From positions 496,001 through 560,000 of the forward strand of contig NZ_BMRT01000004.1 of NCBI RefSeq assembly GCF_014648775.1: DNA of 64,000 nt. The letters are read 5' to 3'. Source of the stretch: Streptomyces abikoensis (GTDB lineage Bacteria > Actinomycetota > Actinomycetes > Streptomycetales > Streptomycetaceae). A model generated the notes under the pieces. That model was given only the letters and a program-made list of their open reading frames with translations. It did no database searches and had not been told where the DNA came from. Below, piece by piece: positions 49,920 through 58,414 of the stretch. Numbering within the stretch: the first letter of the stretch is position 1; each line of letters opens with the position of its first letter. The position numbers and the translations under genes were made by a program.

Positions 49920-50879
49920 ATGGCACACCTCGCCACCGCTCCCGGCGCACGCCGCCGGCGCGCCCGGGAACGCCTGCGCGTCCTAGGCTTCCTCTCACCC
50001 TGGCTGATCGGCTTCACCGTCTTCTTCGGCTATCCGCTGATCGCCACCGTCTACTTCTCCTTCACGCGCTACAACCAGATCCAGCCCCCGTCCTTCGTGG
50101 GACTGCGCAACTGGACGTACGTGTTCACGCAGATGCCGCTGTTCGGGCCCGCGCTGTGGAACACGCTGTGGCTGGTCGTGGTCATGGTGGCCCTGCGCGT
50201 CGTCTTCGGGCTGGGCACCGGACTGCTGGTCACCAAGGTGAAGACGGGCGCGGGCTTCTTCCGCACCGCCTTCTACCTGCCCTACCTCGCCCCGCCCGTG
50301 GCGGCGACGGTGGCCTTCGTCTTCCTCCTCAACCCGGGCACCGGCCCGGTGAACGACGCCCTCACGGCGCTCGGCGTCCCCGCGCCCGACTGGTGGGGCG
50401 ACCCCCACTGGGCCAAGCCCTCGCTGGTGCTGCTGTCGCTGTGGGGCATCGGCGACCTGATGGTGATCTTCCTGGCCGCCCTGCTGGACGTGCCCAAGGA
50501 GCGGTACGAGGCCGCCCAGCTCGACGGCGCCGGGCCCGTCGCGACGTTCCGCTATGTCACCTGGCCTGCGATCACCCCGGTGGTGATGTTCGCGGTCGTG
50601 ACGGGAGTCGTGCAGACGATGCAGTACTACACCCAGGCGCTCGTCGCCGGGAAGCTCGCCTCCGGCGTCAGCGTCGGCCCCGGCACGCCCGTCCAGCCCG
50701 GTTATCCGGACCACTCCACGCTCACCGTGACCCAGCTCGTCTACTCGCTCGGCTTCCAGCACTTCAACACCGGCGCCGCGTGCGTGCTCTCCTTGGTGCT
50801 GTTCGCCGTCGCCATGGCCGCCGCCTCGCTGCTGATGCGCGGCCGCGCCGGGCTGCTCGGGGCGGAGGACCGGCCGTGA
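49920..50879 (+). CDS. ABC sugar transporter permease 1 (MalF type)
   Basis: 319 residues, ATG 49920 with GAAGG upstream. Six hydrophobic segments and the permease EAA loop (YEAAQLDGAGPVATFRYVTWP near 196-216), where the coupling ATPase docks. A short Arg-rich cytoplasmic N-terminus. Forms the channel with the permease at 50897 for the solute bound by the lipoprotein. No ATP-binding subunit is in the operon, so it probably uses a shared MsiK-type ATPase, as known for other Streptomyces sugar importers. Confidence 0.93.
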   Translation: MAHLATAPGARRRRARERLRVLGFLSPWLIGFTVFFGYPLIATVYFSFTRYNQIQPPSFVGLRNWTYVFTQMPLFGPALWNTLWLVVVMVALRVVFGLGTGLLVTKVKTGAGFFRTAFYLPYLAPPVAATVAFVFLLNPGTGPVNDALTALGVPAPDWWGDPHWAKPSLVLLSLWGIGDLMVIFLAALLDVPKERYEAAQLDGAGPVATFRYVTWPAITPVVMFAVVTGVVQTMQYYTQALVAGKLASGVSVGPGTPVQPGYPDHSTLTVTQLVYSLGFQHFNTGAACVLSLVLFAVAMAAASLLMRGRAGLLGAEDRP

Positions 50880-50896
50880 GACCGAGGACCGGACCC

Positions 50897-51727
50897 ATGA
50901 AGCGAGGACGCGTCCTCCACTGGATCGCCGTGCACACCGTCGCCGTCGCCGCGGCGCTCTTCTTCACCCTGCCGTTCGTCTTCGTCCTCCTCACCTCCGT
51001 GATGAGCGACGACCAGGCCATGAGCGGCGAGCTGTGGCCGCGCTCCTGGCACTGGTCCAACTACGCGGAGGTCCTCCGCACCCCCGGCTTCCTCACCTGG
51101 TGGCGGAACTCGCTGCTGTACGCCGGGCTGGGCACCCTGTTCACCGTGTGCTCCTCCCTCCCGGTCGCCTACGCGCTCGCGCGGTTCCGCTTCCGTGGCC
51201 GGCGGACCGCGCTCGTCCTCGTGATCGCCACGATGACGCTGCCGCCACAGGTCGTCGTCATCCCCATGTACCTGGTGTGGGCCCAGCAACTGCACCTGTC
51301 GGGGACGCTGTGGCCGCTGATCGTGCCGCTGGCGTTCGGCGACGCGTACTCGATCTTCCTGCTGCGGCAGTTCCTGCTCACCATCCCCGCCGAGTACACG
51401 GAGGCCGCGCGGCTGGACGGCTGCGGCGAACTGCGCACCCTGCTGCGCGTCGTCGTGCCGATGGCGAAGCCGGGCATCGCGGCGGTCGCGCTGTTTCAGT
51501 TCTTCGCCTGCTGGAACGATTACTTCGGGCCACAGATCTACGCAGCGCAGAACCCGGGCGCCTGGACGCTGAGTTACGGCCTGGAGTCCTTCAAGAGCGC
51601 CCACAGCGTCAACTGGAATCTGACGATGGCCGCCACCCTGCTGGTCATGGCACCGGTCATCGCCGTCTTCTTCTTCGCCCAGAAGGCCTTCGTCGAAGGC
51701 GTCACACTGACAGGAGTCAAGGGTTGA
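50897..51727 (+). CDS. ABC sugar transporter permease 2 (MalG type)
   Basis: 276 residues from ATG 50897, 17 bases after the permease 1 stop. Six helices and the EAA loop YTEAARLDGCGELRTLLRVVVPMAKPG near 167-193. Its stop codon overlaps the TTG start of the GH4 gene, so the two are translationally coupled. With permease 1 it forms the membrane channel of the sugar importer. Ends with the EGVTLTGVKG tail typical of MalG-type permeases. Confidence 0.93.
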   Translation: MKRGRVLHWIAVHTVAVAAALFFTLPFVFVLLTSVMSDDQAMSGELWPRSWHWSNYAEVLRTPGFLTWWRNSLLYAGLGTLFTVCSSLPVAYALARFRFRGRRTALVLVIATMTLPPQVVVIPMYLVWAQQLHLSGTLWPLIVPLAFGDAYSIFLLRQFLLTIPAEYTEAARLDGCGELRTLLRVVVPMAKPGIAAVALFQFFACWNDYFGPQIYAAQNPGAWTLSYGLESFKSAHSVNWNLTMAATLLVMAPVIAVFFFAQKAFVEGVTLTGVKG

Positions 51728-52977
51728 AGCTCGCAGTAGTGGGTGGTGGCTCCACCTACACCCCCGAACTCGTCGACGGATTCGCACGGCTGCGGGACGT
51801 CCTCGCCGTCGAGGAGCTCGTCCTCGTCGACCCCGCCGCCGAGCGGCTGGAACCGGTCGGCGGCCTGGCGCGGCGCATCCTCGCCGCCCAGGGCCACCCG
51901 GGCCGGGTCACCTGGACCGACGACCTCGACGCGGCCGTCGACGGCGCCGACGCCGTGCTGCTCCAGCTGCGCGTCGGCGGCCAGGCGGCCCGCGAGAAGG
52001 ACGAGACGTGGCCGCTGGAGTGCGGCTGCGTGGGCCAGGAGACCACGGGCGCGGGCGGTCTCGCCAAGGCCCTGCGGACGGTCCCGGTGGTCCTCGACAT
52101 CGCCGAACGGGTGCGCCGCCGCAACCCCGGCGCCTGGATCGTGGACTTCACCAACCCCGTCGGAATCGTCACCCGCGCCCTGCTGACCGCCGGGCACCGC
52201 GCTGTCGGGCTGTGCAACGTGGCCATCGGCTTCCAGCGGAAGTTCGCCGCCCTGCTCGGGGTGGCGCCCGGCGAGGTCGAGCTGGACCACGTCGGCCTGA
52301 ACCACCTCACCTGGGAACGGGCGGTGCGCGTCGGCGGCCGGGACGTCCTGCCCGGGCTGCTCGCGGAACACGGCGACGCCATCGCGGCGGACCTGCGGAT
52401 GCCGCGCCGGCTGCTGGACCGGCTGGGCGTCGTCCCCTCCTACTACCTGCGCTACTTCTACGAGCACGACGCGGTCGTCGAGGAGCTGCGGAAGAAGCCC
52501 TCGCGGGCGGCCGAGGTCGCGGAGATGGAGCGGACGCTGCTGGCGATGTACGCCGACCCGGCGCTGGACCACAAGCCGGAACTGCTGGCCAAACGCGGCG
52601 GGGCCTACTACTCGGAGGCCGCCGTCGCGCTCACGGCGTCACTGCTGACCGGCACCGGGCCCGTCCAGGTGGTCAACACCCTCAACAACGGCACCCTGCC
52701 CTTCCTCCCCGACGACGCCGTCGTCGAGGTGCCGGCGGCGGTGGACGCGGCCGGGGCGCGCCCCCTGCCCGTCCGGCCGCTGGAGCCGCTGTTCGCCGGG
52801 CTCGTCGCGCATGTGACGGCCTATGAGCACCTGGCGCTGGAGGCGGCCCTCAAGGGCGGCCGGGACCGGGTCTTCACGGCGCTCCTCGCCCATCCGCTCG
52901 TCGGCCGGACCGACCGGGCGGAGAAGCTGACGGACGCCCTCCTCCACCACAACCGGGAGCACCTGGCGTGGGCGTGA
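51724..52977 (+). CDS. GH4 6-phospho-beta-glucosidase-type glycosidase
   Basis: 417 residues from TTG 51724, which overlaps the permease stop and has AGGAG nine bases upstream. NAD-binding motif VVGGGSTYTPEL at 5-16; metal-binding Cys164 (LCNVAIG) and His194 (GLNHLTW). GH4 enzymes hydrolyse phosphorylated disaccharides by an NAD- and Mn-dependent oxidation-elimination mechanism. Because the operon imports by an ABC system rather than a PTS, the sugar must be phosphorylated inside, presumably by the adjacent kinase. Exact substrate (cellobiose or chitobiose type) is not resolvable. Confidence 0.9.
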   Translation: MKLAVVGGGSTYTPELVDGFARLRDVLAVEELVLVDPAAERLEPVGGLARRILAAQGHPGRVTWTDDLDAAVDGADAVLLQLRVGGQAAREKDETWPLECGCVGQETTGAGGLAKALRTVPVVLDIAERVRRRNPGAWIVDFTNPVGIVTRALLTAGHRAVGLCNVAIGFQRKFAALLGVAPGEVELDHVGLNHLTWERAVRVGGRDVLPGLLAEHGDAIAADLRMPRRLLDRLGVVPSYYLRYFYEHDAVVEELRKKPSRAAEVAEMERTLLAMYADPALDHKPELLAKRGGAYYSEAAVALTASLLTGTGPVQVVNTLNNGTLPFLPDDAVVEVPAAVDAAGARPLPVRPLEPLFAGLVAHVTAYEHLALEAALKGGRDRVFTALLAHPLVGRTDRAEKLTDALLHHNREHLAWA

Positions 52978-53972
52978 TCGTGGCGATCGACGCCGGCAAC
53001 AGCAAGACCGACGTGGCCGTCACCGGTACGGACGGCACGGTGTTCGGCCGGGCACGGGGCGGGGGCTTCCGGCCGCACGCGGTGGGCGTCGAGCAGGCCG
53101 TGGACACCCTCCAGTCGGCCGTCGCCGAGGCGATGTCCGACGCGGCGGCGGAGCTCGGCCTTCCACTGGACGTCCGCCTCTTCTCGGCCTGTCTCGCCAA
53201 CGCCGACTTCCCGGTGGAGGAGGCGGAGCTGGCGGGGGCGATCGCCCGGCGGAACCGGGCGGCGGGCGACCCGGCGGGGCATCCCCCCGTCCGGGTCGCC
53301 AACGACACCTTCGCGCTGCTGCGCGCGGGGCTGTCCGACGAGGGCGAGCCGGCGGGCGTCGCCGTCGTGTGCGGGGCGGGGATCAACTGCTCGGGGCTGG
53401 CGCCCGGGGGCCGGGTAGCCCGGTTCGCCGCCGTCGGGCGGATCTCGGGCGACTGGGGCGGCGGGGCGCACCTGGCCGAGGAGGCGGTGTGGTGGGCGGC
53501 CCGGGCGGCGGACGGGCGCGGCGAGGCGACGGCGCTGGCGCGGGAACTCCCCGCCCACTTCGGGCTGTCCACGATGCCGGAGCTGATCGAGGCCCTCCAC
53601 CTGGGGCGGATCGAGCGGGCGCGGCGGCACGAACTGGCGCCGGTGCTCTTCGCGGTGGCGGCCGCCGGTGACGCGGTGGCCGGGGCGATCGTGGCGCGGC
53701 AGGCCGACGAGGTGGTGGCCCTGGCCTCGGCGGCCCTGGACCGGCTGGGGCTGCTGGAGGCGGCGGTGCCGGTGGTGCTGGGCGGCGCGGTCCTGGCGGC
53801 CCGTCACCCACTGCTCCACGAACGCGTCGTGCGGGGGCTGGCGGGACGGGCGCCCCGGGCCGTGCCCCGCGTCGTGACCGCGCCGCCCGTGCTGGGGGCG
53901 GCGCTGCTGGCCCTCGACCACCTCGGGGCGCCCGCCGCCGCGTACGCACGGCTGCGGGAGCACTTCGCGTAG
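52968..53972 (+). CDS. BadF/BadG/BcrA-type sugar kinase (N-acetylglucosamine kinase-like)
   Basis: 334 residues from GTG 52968, overlapping the GH4 stop by 10 bases; a second GTG at 52974 is possible. The first phosphate loop VAIDAGNSKTDVAV at about 4-17 and the second CGAGINCSGL near 132-141 are ASKHA ATPase motifs; GDWGGGAHLAEEAVWWA near 159-175 belongs to the BadF/GlcNAc kinase subgroup. It phosphorylates an amino sugar or similar sugar with ATP. Last gene of the operon; a hairpin terminator follows. Confidence 0.87.
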   Translation: MGVIVAIDAGNSKTDVAVTGTDGTVFGRARGGGFRPHAVGVEQAVDTLQSAVAEAMSDAAAELGLPLDVRLFSACLANADFPVEEAELAGAIARRNRAAGDPAGHPPVRVANDTFALLRAGLSDEGEPAGVAVVCGAGINCSGLAPGGRVARFAAVGRISGDWGGGAHLAEEAVWWAARAADGRGEATALARELPAHFGLSTMPELIEALHLGRIERARRHELAPVLFAVAAAGDAVAGAIVARQADEVVALASAALDRLGLLEAAVPVVLGGAVLAARHPLLHERVVRGLAGRAPRAVPRVVTAPPVLGAALLALDHLGAPAAAYARLREHFA

Positions 53973-54012
53973 GGGACGACAGAACGAGATCGCGGAACGA
54001 GATCGGCGGAAA

Positions 54013-54057
54013 CCGCGCCGTGGACTCCGGCCTTCCCGGCCGGAATCCACGGCGCGG
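54013..54057 (+). terminator. Terminator after sugar catabolic operon
   Basis: A 20-bp perfect stem (54013-54032 with 54038-54057) and a 5-base loop, 40 bases after the kinase stop. Confidence 0.88.
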
Positions 54058-54206
54058 CGCCATGTTCGCGTCATGTTCACGTCGTGAGAGACGTCACCGG
54101 TGGAGGCGGTCCGCCGCAAATCCTTCGCGGGAGGCCGGTCCGGCCCGGTGGACTTCCTGACACCCGCGTCAATAGCGGGATTGGCCAGAAATTCCTCCCC
54201 TACCAC

Positions 54207-54250
54207 TGGTTGACCATTCATATACCCAATGTCCGTATTCGGGTCAACCA
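54207..54250 (+). promoter_or_regulatory. 9-bp inverted repeat upstream of melC operon
   Basis: TGGTTGACC (54207-54215) and GGTCAACCA (54242-54250) are exact reverse complements with a 26-base spacer, 158 bases before the melC1 start. It could be an operator or activator site; no known regulator motif is matched with confidence. Confidence 0.35.
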
Positions 54251-54407
54251 TTTCCCCCTCTCTCCAAGATCGTGCAAGCATCCGGCCACGCATGGATTGA
54301 TCACGAAATACGACAAAGAACTGCCGCAACTCGCCTCAAAAGGGCGTTGCTGAGCATTCGTGACAGCCCCTGCTCCCGACCCACAGATCCCGAGGGGGGA
54401 TACACGC

Positions 54408-54815
54408 ATGTCGAAGAACGTCACCCGCCGCGTCGTCCTGCGCGGCACCGCGATAGCCGTCGCCGGAGCGGCCCTCGCCGCTCCGGCCGCCATGGCGGCG
54501 ACCCGCGCCGCGATGCCCATGGACCACACGGGCATGGACCACTCCGGGCACGGCTCCCACGGCCCCCAGCCCTTCGACGAGGTCTACCAGGGCCGGCGCA
54601 TCGTCGGCACGCCCGTCACCGGTGGCCACGAGGCCCACCACGGCGGCTTCGCCGTGACGATCGACGGCAAGGAACTGCACGTCATGCGGAACGCGGACGG
54701 TACGTGGATCAGCGTGATCAACCACTACCAGACCTTTGCCGACCCGCTGGCGCTGACCCGCGCCGCCGTCGACAAGCTCCAGGGCGCCGCGCTCGTCCCG
54801 ATCTCCACCCGCTGA
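54408..54815 (+). CDS. melC1: Tyrosinase copper chaperone and secretion partner MelC1
   Basis: 135 residues, ATG 54408 behind GAGGGGGG. Twin-arginine signal (TRRVVLRG at 6-13, hydrophobic to about 31). After it a His/Met-rich segment at 36-51 (MPMDHTGMDHSGHGSH) suits copper capture. The beta domain contains Tyr107 in NHYQTF, equivalent to the caddie Tyr that enters the tyrosinase active site in S. castaneoglobisporus. MelC1 binds apo-tyrosinase, delivers copper and carries the complex out through the Tat system. Followed by melC2 after 68 bases. Confidence 0.96.
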   Translation: MSKNVTRRVVLRGTAIAVAGAALAAPAAMAATRAAMPMDHTGMDHSGHGSHGPQPFDEVYQGRRIVGTPVTGGHEAHHGGFAVTIDGKELHVMRNADGTWISVINHYQTFADPLALTRAAVDKLQGAALVPISTR

Positions 54816-54883
54816 CCCCGGCCGACTGCCGACCGTCCGGCCCGACGCGGCCGGTCCCCCGAACCGAGAGGACGTAGACCCCC

Positions 54884-55705
54884 ATGGCAGTGCGCAAGAA
54901 CCAGGCGACCCTGACGGCCACGGAGAAGCGCAACTTCGTCAACGCCCTGCTGGCGCTGAAGAAGAGCGGCAAGTACGACGAATTCGTGCGGACGCACAAC
55001 GAGTTCATCATGAGCGACGGCGACGACACCGACCGCGTCGGCCACCGTTCGCCGTCCTTCCTGCCCTGGCACCGCCGCTTCCTCATCCAGTTCGAGCAGG
55101 AGCTCCAGAGAATCGATTCCTCGGTGACGCTCCCCTACTGGGACTGGACCGCCGACCGCACCGTCACGGCCTCCATATTCGCCGCCGACTTCCTCGGCGG
55201 GAACGGCCGCAGCCGCGACGCGCAGGTCACCACCGGCCCGTTCGCGTACTCCACCGGCCAGTGGAACATCAACGTCTCGGCCGACGACCGCCCCTACCTC
55301 CAGCGGGAGATGGGCGCGAGCGTCCGCGCGCTGCCCACCCGCGCCGAGGTCGACTCCGTGCTCGCCATGACCACCTACGACATGGCCCCCTGGAACAGCG
55401 CCTCCGACGGCTTCCGCAACCACCTCGAGGGCTGGCGCGGCGTCAACCTCCACAACCGCGTCCACGTGTGGATGGGCGGCCAGATGGCCACCGGCGTCTC
55501 CCCCAACGACCCGGTCTTCTGGCTGCACCACTGCTTCATCGACAAGCTGTGGGCCGACTGGCAGCGGATGCACCCCACCTCGGGCTACCTGCCGACCGGC
55601 GGCACCACCAACGTCGTGGACCTCAAGGACACGATGCGCCCGTGGAACAACGTGACCCCGGCCGACATGCTCGACCACACGAAGTTCTACACCTACGACC
55701 GCTGA
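54884..55705 (+). CDS. melC2: Tyrosinase MelC2
   Basis: 273 residues, the standard length for Streptomyces tyrosinase. Copper A ligands His38, His54 and His63 and copper B ligands His190, His194 and His216 are all present at the numbering of the characterised enzymes. No signal peptide of its own; export depends on MelC1. It oxidises tyrosine to DOPA and dopaquinone, producing dark melanin. GAGAGGACG lies upstream. The operon ends with a strong hairpin. Confidence 0.97.
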   Translation: MAVRKNQATLTATEKRNFVNALLALKKSGKYDEFVRTHNEFIMSDGDDTDRVGHRSPSFLPWHRRFLIQFEQELQRIDSSVTLPYWDWTADRTVTASIFAADFLGGNGRSRDAQVTTGPFAYSTGQWNINVSADDRPYLQREMGASVRALPTRAEVDSVLAMTTYDMAPWNSASDGFRNHLEGWRGVNLHNRVHVWMGGQMATGVSPNDPVFWLHHCFIDKLWADWQRMHPTSGYLPTGGTTNVVDLKDTMRPWNNVTPADMLDHTKFYTYDR

Positions 55706-55716
55706 CGGTACGCCCC

Positions 55717-55754
55717 GCCGGGGGTGACGGGCATGAGCGCCCGTCACCCCCGGC
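55717..55754 (+). terminator. Terminator after melC2
   Basis: GCCGGGGGTGACGGGC (55717-55732) and GCCCGTCACCCCCGGC (55739-55754), 16-bp perfect stem, 6-base loop, followed by GTTCCCGTTTCC. Confidence 0.9.
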
Positions 55755-55976
55755 GTTCCCGTTTCCGGGTACTCCGTCCGCACGGGAACCGAACAGACGC
55801 CCCACGCGTGAAATGAGGTGAAAGGCCGAAACGGACACCCGGGCGACGCTCACGACCCGTGCAAGATCGATGCACAACCGGTGTGTTTGTCAGTCCCTGC
55901 GGCCATACTGCTGGCCTGGCACCCGTTCCCCGCCGCCCGGGGGACAGCGGGCCGCGGCGACCGAGGGGGAGGTCAC

Positions 55977-57362
55977 GTGTCACCAGCGCAGCCGGATCCG
56001 GGAACGCGGCGCACCGCGTGGCGCGAGGGGCTGGAGCGGATCGCGGACGCGGCCACGACGGAGCCCGGCAGACTCAGGGTGATCGGCGCGGTCCTGGCCG
56101 CGCTGCTGGTCGCCTTCGGCGCGGTCACCGCCTGGCAGGTCACCGACCGGTCGGCGGCGGCGGACGCCGTGATCGACCGCAGCGAGCCGCTGAGCGCCGA
56201 CGCCGCCGACATCTACCGCTCGCTGGCCGACGCCGACACGGCCGCCGCCGCCGGGTTCCTGGCCGGCCGGGACGAGCCCCGCACGGTCCGCCAGCGCTAC
56301 GAGAAGGACATCGGCGTTGCCTCCGAGCTCCTGGTGAAGGCCGCCGCCGACACCGGAGGCTCCAGCTCCGCCCGCGAGCAGATAGCCCGGCTCAATCAGC
56401 AACTCCCCGTCTACACCGGCCTGGTGGAGTCCGCCCGCGCGGCGGGCCGGCAGGGCCTGCCCCTGGGCGGCGCCTATCTGCGCTACGCCAGCGACCGGAT
56501 GCGCGAGGATCTGCTGCCGGCCGCTCGCGCCCTCTACGAGGCCGAGACCGGACGCCTCCGTTCCGACTACGCGGACGCCAAGTCCTGGCCCTGGACGGCC
56601 CTCGCCACGGGCGTCGTGGCCCTCGGCGCCCTCGGCTGGGCCCAGCGCCGCACCTTCCTGCGCACCAACCGGGTGTTCAACCACGGCCTCCTCGCCGGGA
56701 CCGCCGCCGGCGCGGTGGTCCTGCTGTGGCTGACCGTCGGCCACGCCGTGGCCCGCGCGGACCTGACGGACTCCTACGAGAACGGGGCCAAGTCCCTCCA
56801 GGTGCTCAGCGAGGCCCGGATCGCCTCGCTCCAGGCCCGGGGCGACGAGAGCCTCACCCTGGTGGCCCGGGGCGCCGTGCTCACCCCGGCGGGCGACGAC
56901 GCCTACGAGGCCAGCTACCGCACGGGCATGCGCAAGCTGATCGGCGGCGACGTCACCGCCTCCGGCGAGCCCGCCCCCGACAGCCTCCTGGGCCGGGCCC
57001 GCTCCCTCGCGGACGGCTCGGAAGGACGCGATCCGGTGCTGGCGGCGATCCATGACGTCAAACAGTGGCAGCAGCGGCACGGCGAGGCCCGCACCGCCGA
57101 CGTCGGCGGGTACTACGGCCAGGCGCTCGCCAAGGTGATCGGGGAGAAGGGCAGCGCCCGGGGCAGCACCGGCGAATCGTTCGACCAGGTGGACACCGCG
57201 CTGCGCCGGGCCCTCGCCCACGAGGAGGACGACTTCCGGCGGGCGGCGGGGGACGGGCGCGGCGCGTTCACGGGGCTCGCGGCCGGAGCCGCCGTCCTGG
57301 CCGTGCTCGGGGCCGCGGGCGCCGTGCTCGGCATCGGCCGCAGGCTGTCGGAGTACCGGTGA
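55977..57362 (+). CDS. glnX: GlnX-like membrane sensor protein
   Basis: 461 residues from GTG 55977 behind GGGGGAGGTC. Four membrane helices at about 35-54, 204-222, 237-258 and 434-455, with two large extracytoplasmic helical domains (about 55-203 and 259-433), each of a four-helix-bundle-like pattern. This matches the layout of mycobacterial GlnX (Rv0412c), which carries a signal from GlnH to the kinase PknG. The next gene is GlnH-like and a PknG-like kinase follows, which supports the call. Sequence identity to GlnX cannot be measured here. First gene of the right-hand operon. Confidence 0.75.
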   Translation: MSPAQPDPGTRRTAWREGLERIADAATTEPGRLRVIGAVLAALLVAFGAVTAWQVTDRSAAADAVIDRSEPLSADAADIYRSLADADTAAAAGFLAGRDEPRTVRQRYEKDIGVASELLVKAAADTGGSSSAREQIARLNQQLPVYTGLVESARAAGRQGLPLGGAYLRYASDRMREDLLPAARALYEAETGRLRSDYADAKSWPWTALATGVVALGALGWAQRRTFLRTNRVFNHGLLAGTAAGAVVLLWLTVGHAVARADLTDSYENGAKSLQVLSEARIASLQARGDESLTLVARGAVLTPAGDDAYEASYRTGMRKLIGGDVTASGEPAPDSLLGRARSLADGSEGRDPVLAAIHDVKQWQQRHGEARTADVGGYYGQALAKVIGEKGSARGSTGESFDQVDTALRRALAHEEDDFRRAAGDGRGAFTGLAAGAAVLAVLGAAGAVLGIGRRLSEYR

Positions 57363-57379
57363 GGCGGGGAGGGACGGCG

Positions 57380-58345
57380 ATGGGCGGACGACGCGGAACC
57401 AGGGCCGGGGCCGTGGTGACGGCCTGTGTGTGGACACTCGCCGTCGCCGTGGGCGCGGCCGTCCTGCCGGCGGCGCGCCCCGCCGGGCCCGTGGCCCGGA
57501 CCCCGGCGGCCGCGCCGGCGGCGGCCGTGCGCGCGCCCGCGACGTGCGTCGCCCCGGAGGCGAGCCTGCGCCCGTCGACGGCCGACGGGCCGGCCGTCCG
57601 GCGCATCAAGGAACGCGGCCGGCTGATCGCCGGCGTCGACCAGAACAGCTACCGCTGGGGCTACCGCGACCCCGCCACCGGCGAGCTCAGCGGCTTCGAC
57701 ATCGACCTGGTCCACGCCATCGCCAAGGCCGTCCTCGGCGACCCCGGCAAGGTCGTCTTCCTGGCGATCCCCACCAACCAGCGCATACCCGCCCTGGAAA
57801 AGGGCAAGGTGGACATCATCGCGCGCACCATGACGATCAACTGCGACCGGGCCCGGCAAGTCGCCTTCTCCACGGCCTACTTCGAGGCCGGGCAGCAGGT
57901 ACTGGCCCCCAAGGCCTCACCGGTCACGGCGTTCGACGACAGCCTGGAGGGGAAGAAAGTCTGTACGGCCAAGGGATCCACGGGCGAGAGCGAGCTGAAG
58001 AACGAGTCGCACGGCGCGTCCGTGCTGACCGTGCCCAACCAGCTCGACTGCCTGGTCCGGCTCCAGCTCGGACAGGTCGACGCGGTGATCACCGACAGCG
58101 CCCTGGCCGCCGGACAGGCGGCCCAGGACCCGTCCGTGCGACTGGTCGGCAAACCGTTCACCACCGAGTCCTACGGCGTGGCGATGAACCTCAAGGACGA
58201 AGACCTGGTACGCCGGGTCAACGCGGTACTGGAGGACTACCGCCGGGGCGGCGAGGCGAGCCCCTGGATGCTGGCGTACCGCAAGTGGCTGGCGGCCGAC
58301 CTCCAGGGGATCACCGCTCCGCCGGAGCCCCGGTACCGGGACTGA
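57380..58345 (+). CDS. glnH: GlnH-like periplasmic amino-acid-binding protein
   Basis: 321 residues from ATG 57380 (GGGGAGGG upstream). Hydrophobic segment at about 12-35, then a Pro/Ala-rich spacer and a class 3 solute-binding domain from about residue 70: GRLIAGVDQNSYRWGYRD, then GELSGFDIDLVHAIAKAVLG, the typical ligand and hinge regions, and VCTAKGSTGESEL near 194-206. A Cys occurs at 16 (VTAC), but there is too little hydrophobic sequence before it for a standard lipobox. No permease or ATPase is adjacent, so it is a sensor rather than a transporter. It likely binds glutamate, glutamine or aspartate and signals through the membrane partner. Confidence 0.82.
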   Translation: MGGRRGTRAGAVVTACVWTLAVAVGAAVLPAARPAGPVARTPAAAPAAAVRAPATCVAPEASLRPSTADGPAVRRIKERGRLIAGVDQNSYRWGYRDPATGELSGFDIDLVHAIAKAVLGDPGKVVFLAIPTNQRIPALEKGKVDIIARTMTINCDRARQVAFSTAYFEAGQQVLAPKASPVTAFDDSLEGKKVCTAKGSTGESELKNESHGASVLTVPNQLDCLVRLQLGQVDAVITDSALAAGQAAQDPSVRLVGKPFTTESYGVAMNLKDEDLVRRVNAVLEDYRRGGEASPWMLAYRKWLAADLQGITAPPEPRYRD

Positions 58346-58414
58346 CGGCACGGAAGGACCGAAGCACCACACCGTTCGCGCGCGGCACCGGCCGCGGGAC
58401 AGGAGAGGGGACCG

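Larger units (their letters stand above)
53973..54407. other. 435-base region between kinase and melC1
   Basis: No gene is convincing. It contains the operon terminator (54013-54057), then an AT-richer segment from about 54160 to 54360, unlike the surrounding coding DNA, that must carry the melC promoter. TGGTTGACC at 54207-54215 and GGTCAACCA at 54242-54250 form a 9-bp exact inverted repeat. An 89-codon open frame from 54084 lacks a ribosome binding site and normal codon bias. Confidence 0.7.

Noticed and set aside
54084..54353. Short open frame before melC1
   Set aside because: No ribosome binding site, AT-rich codon use unlike other genes here, and it overlaps the terminator flank and promoter region.
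57425..57430. Lipobox at Cys16 of the GlnH-like protein
   Set aside because: VTAC fits the pattern, but only a few hydrophobic residues precede it and the main hydrophobic stretch follows it.
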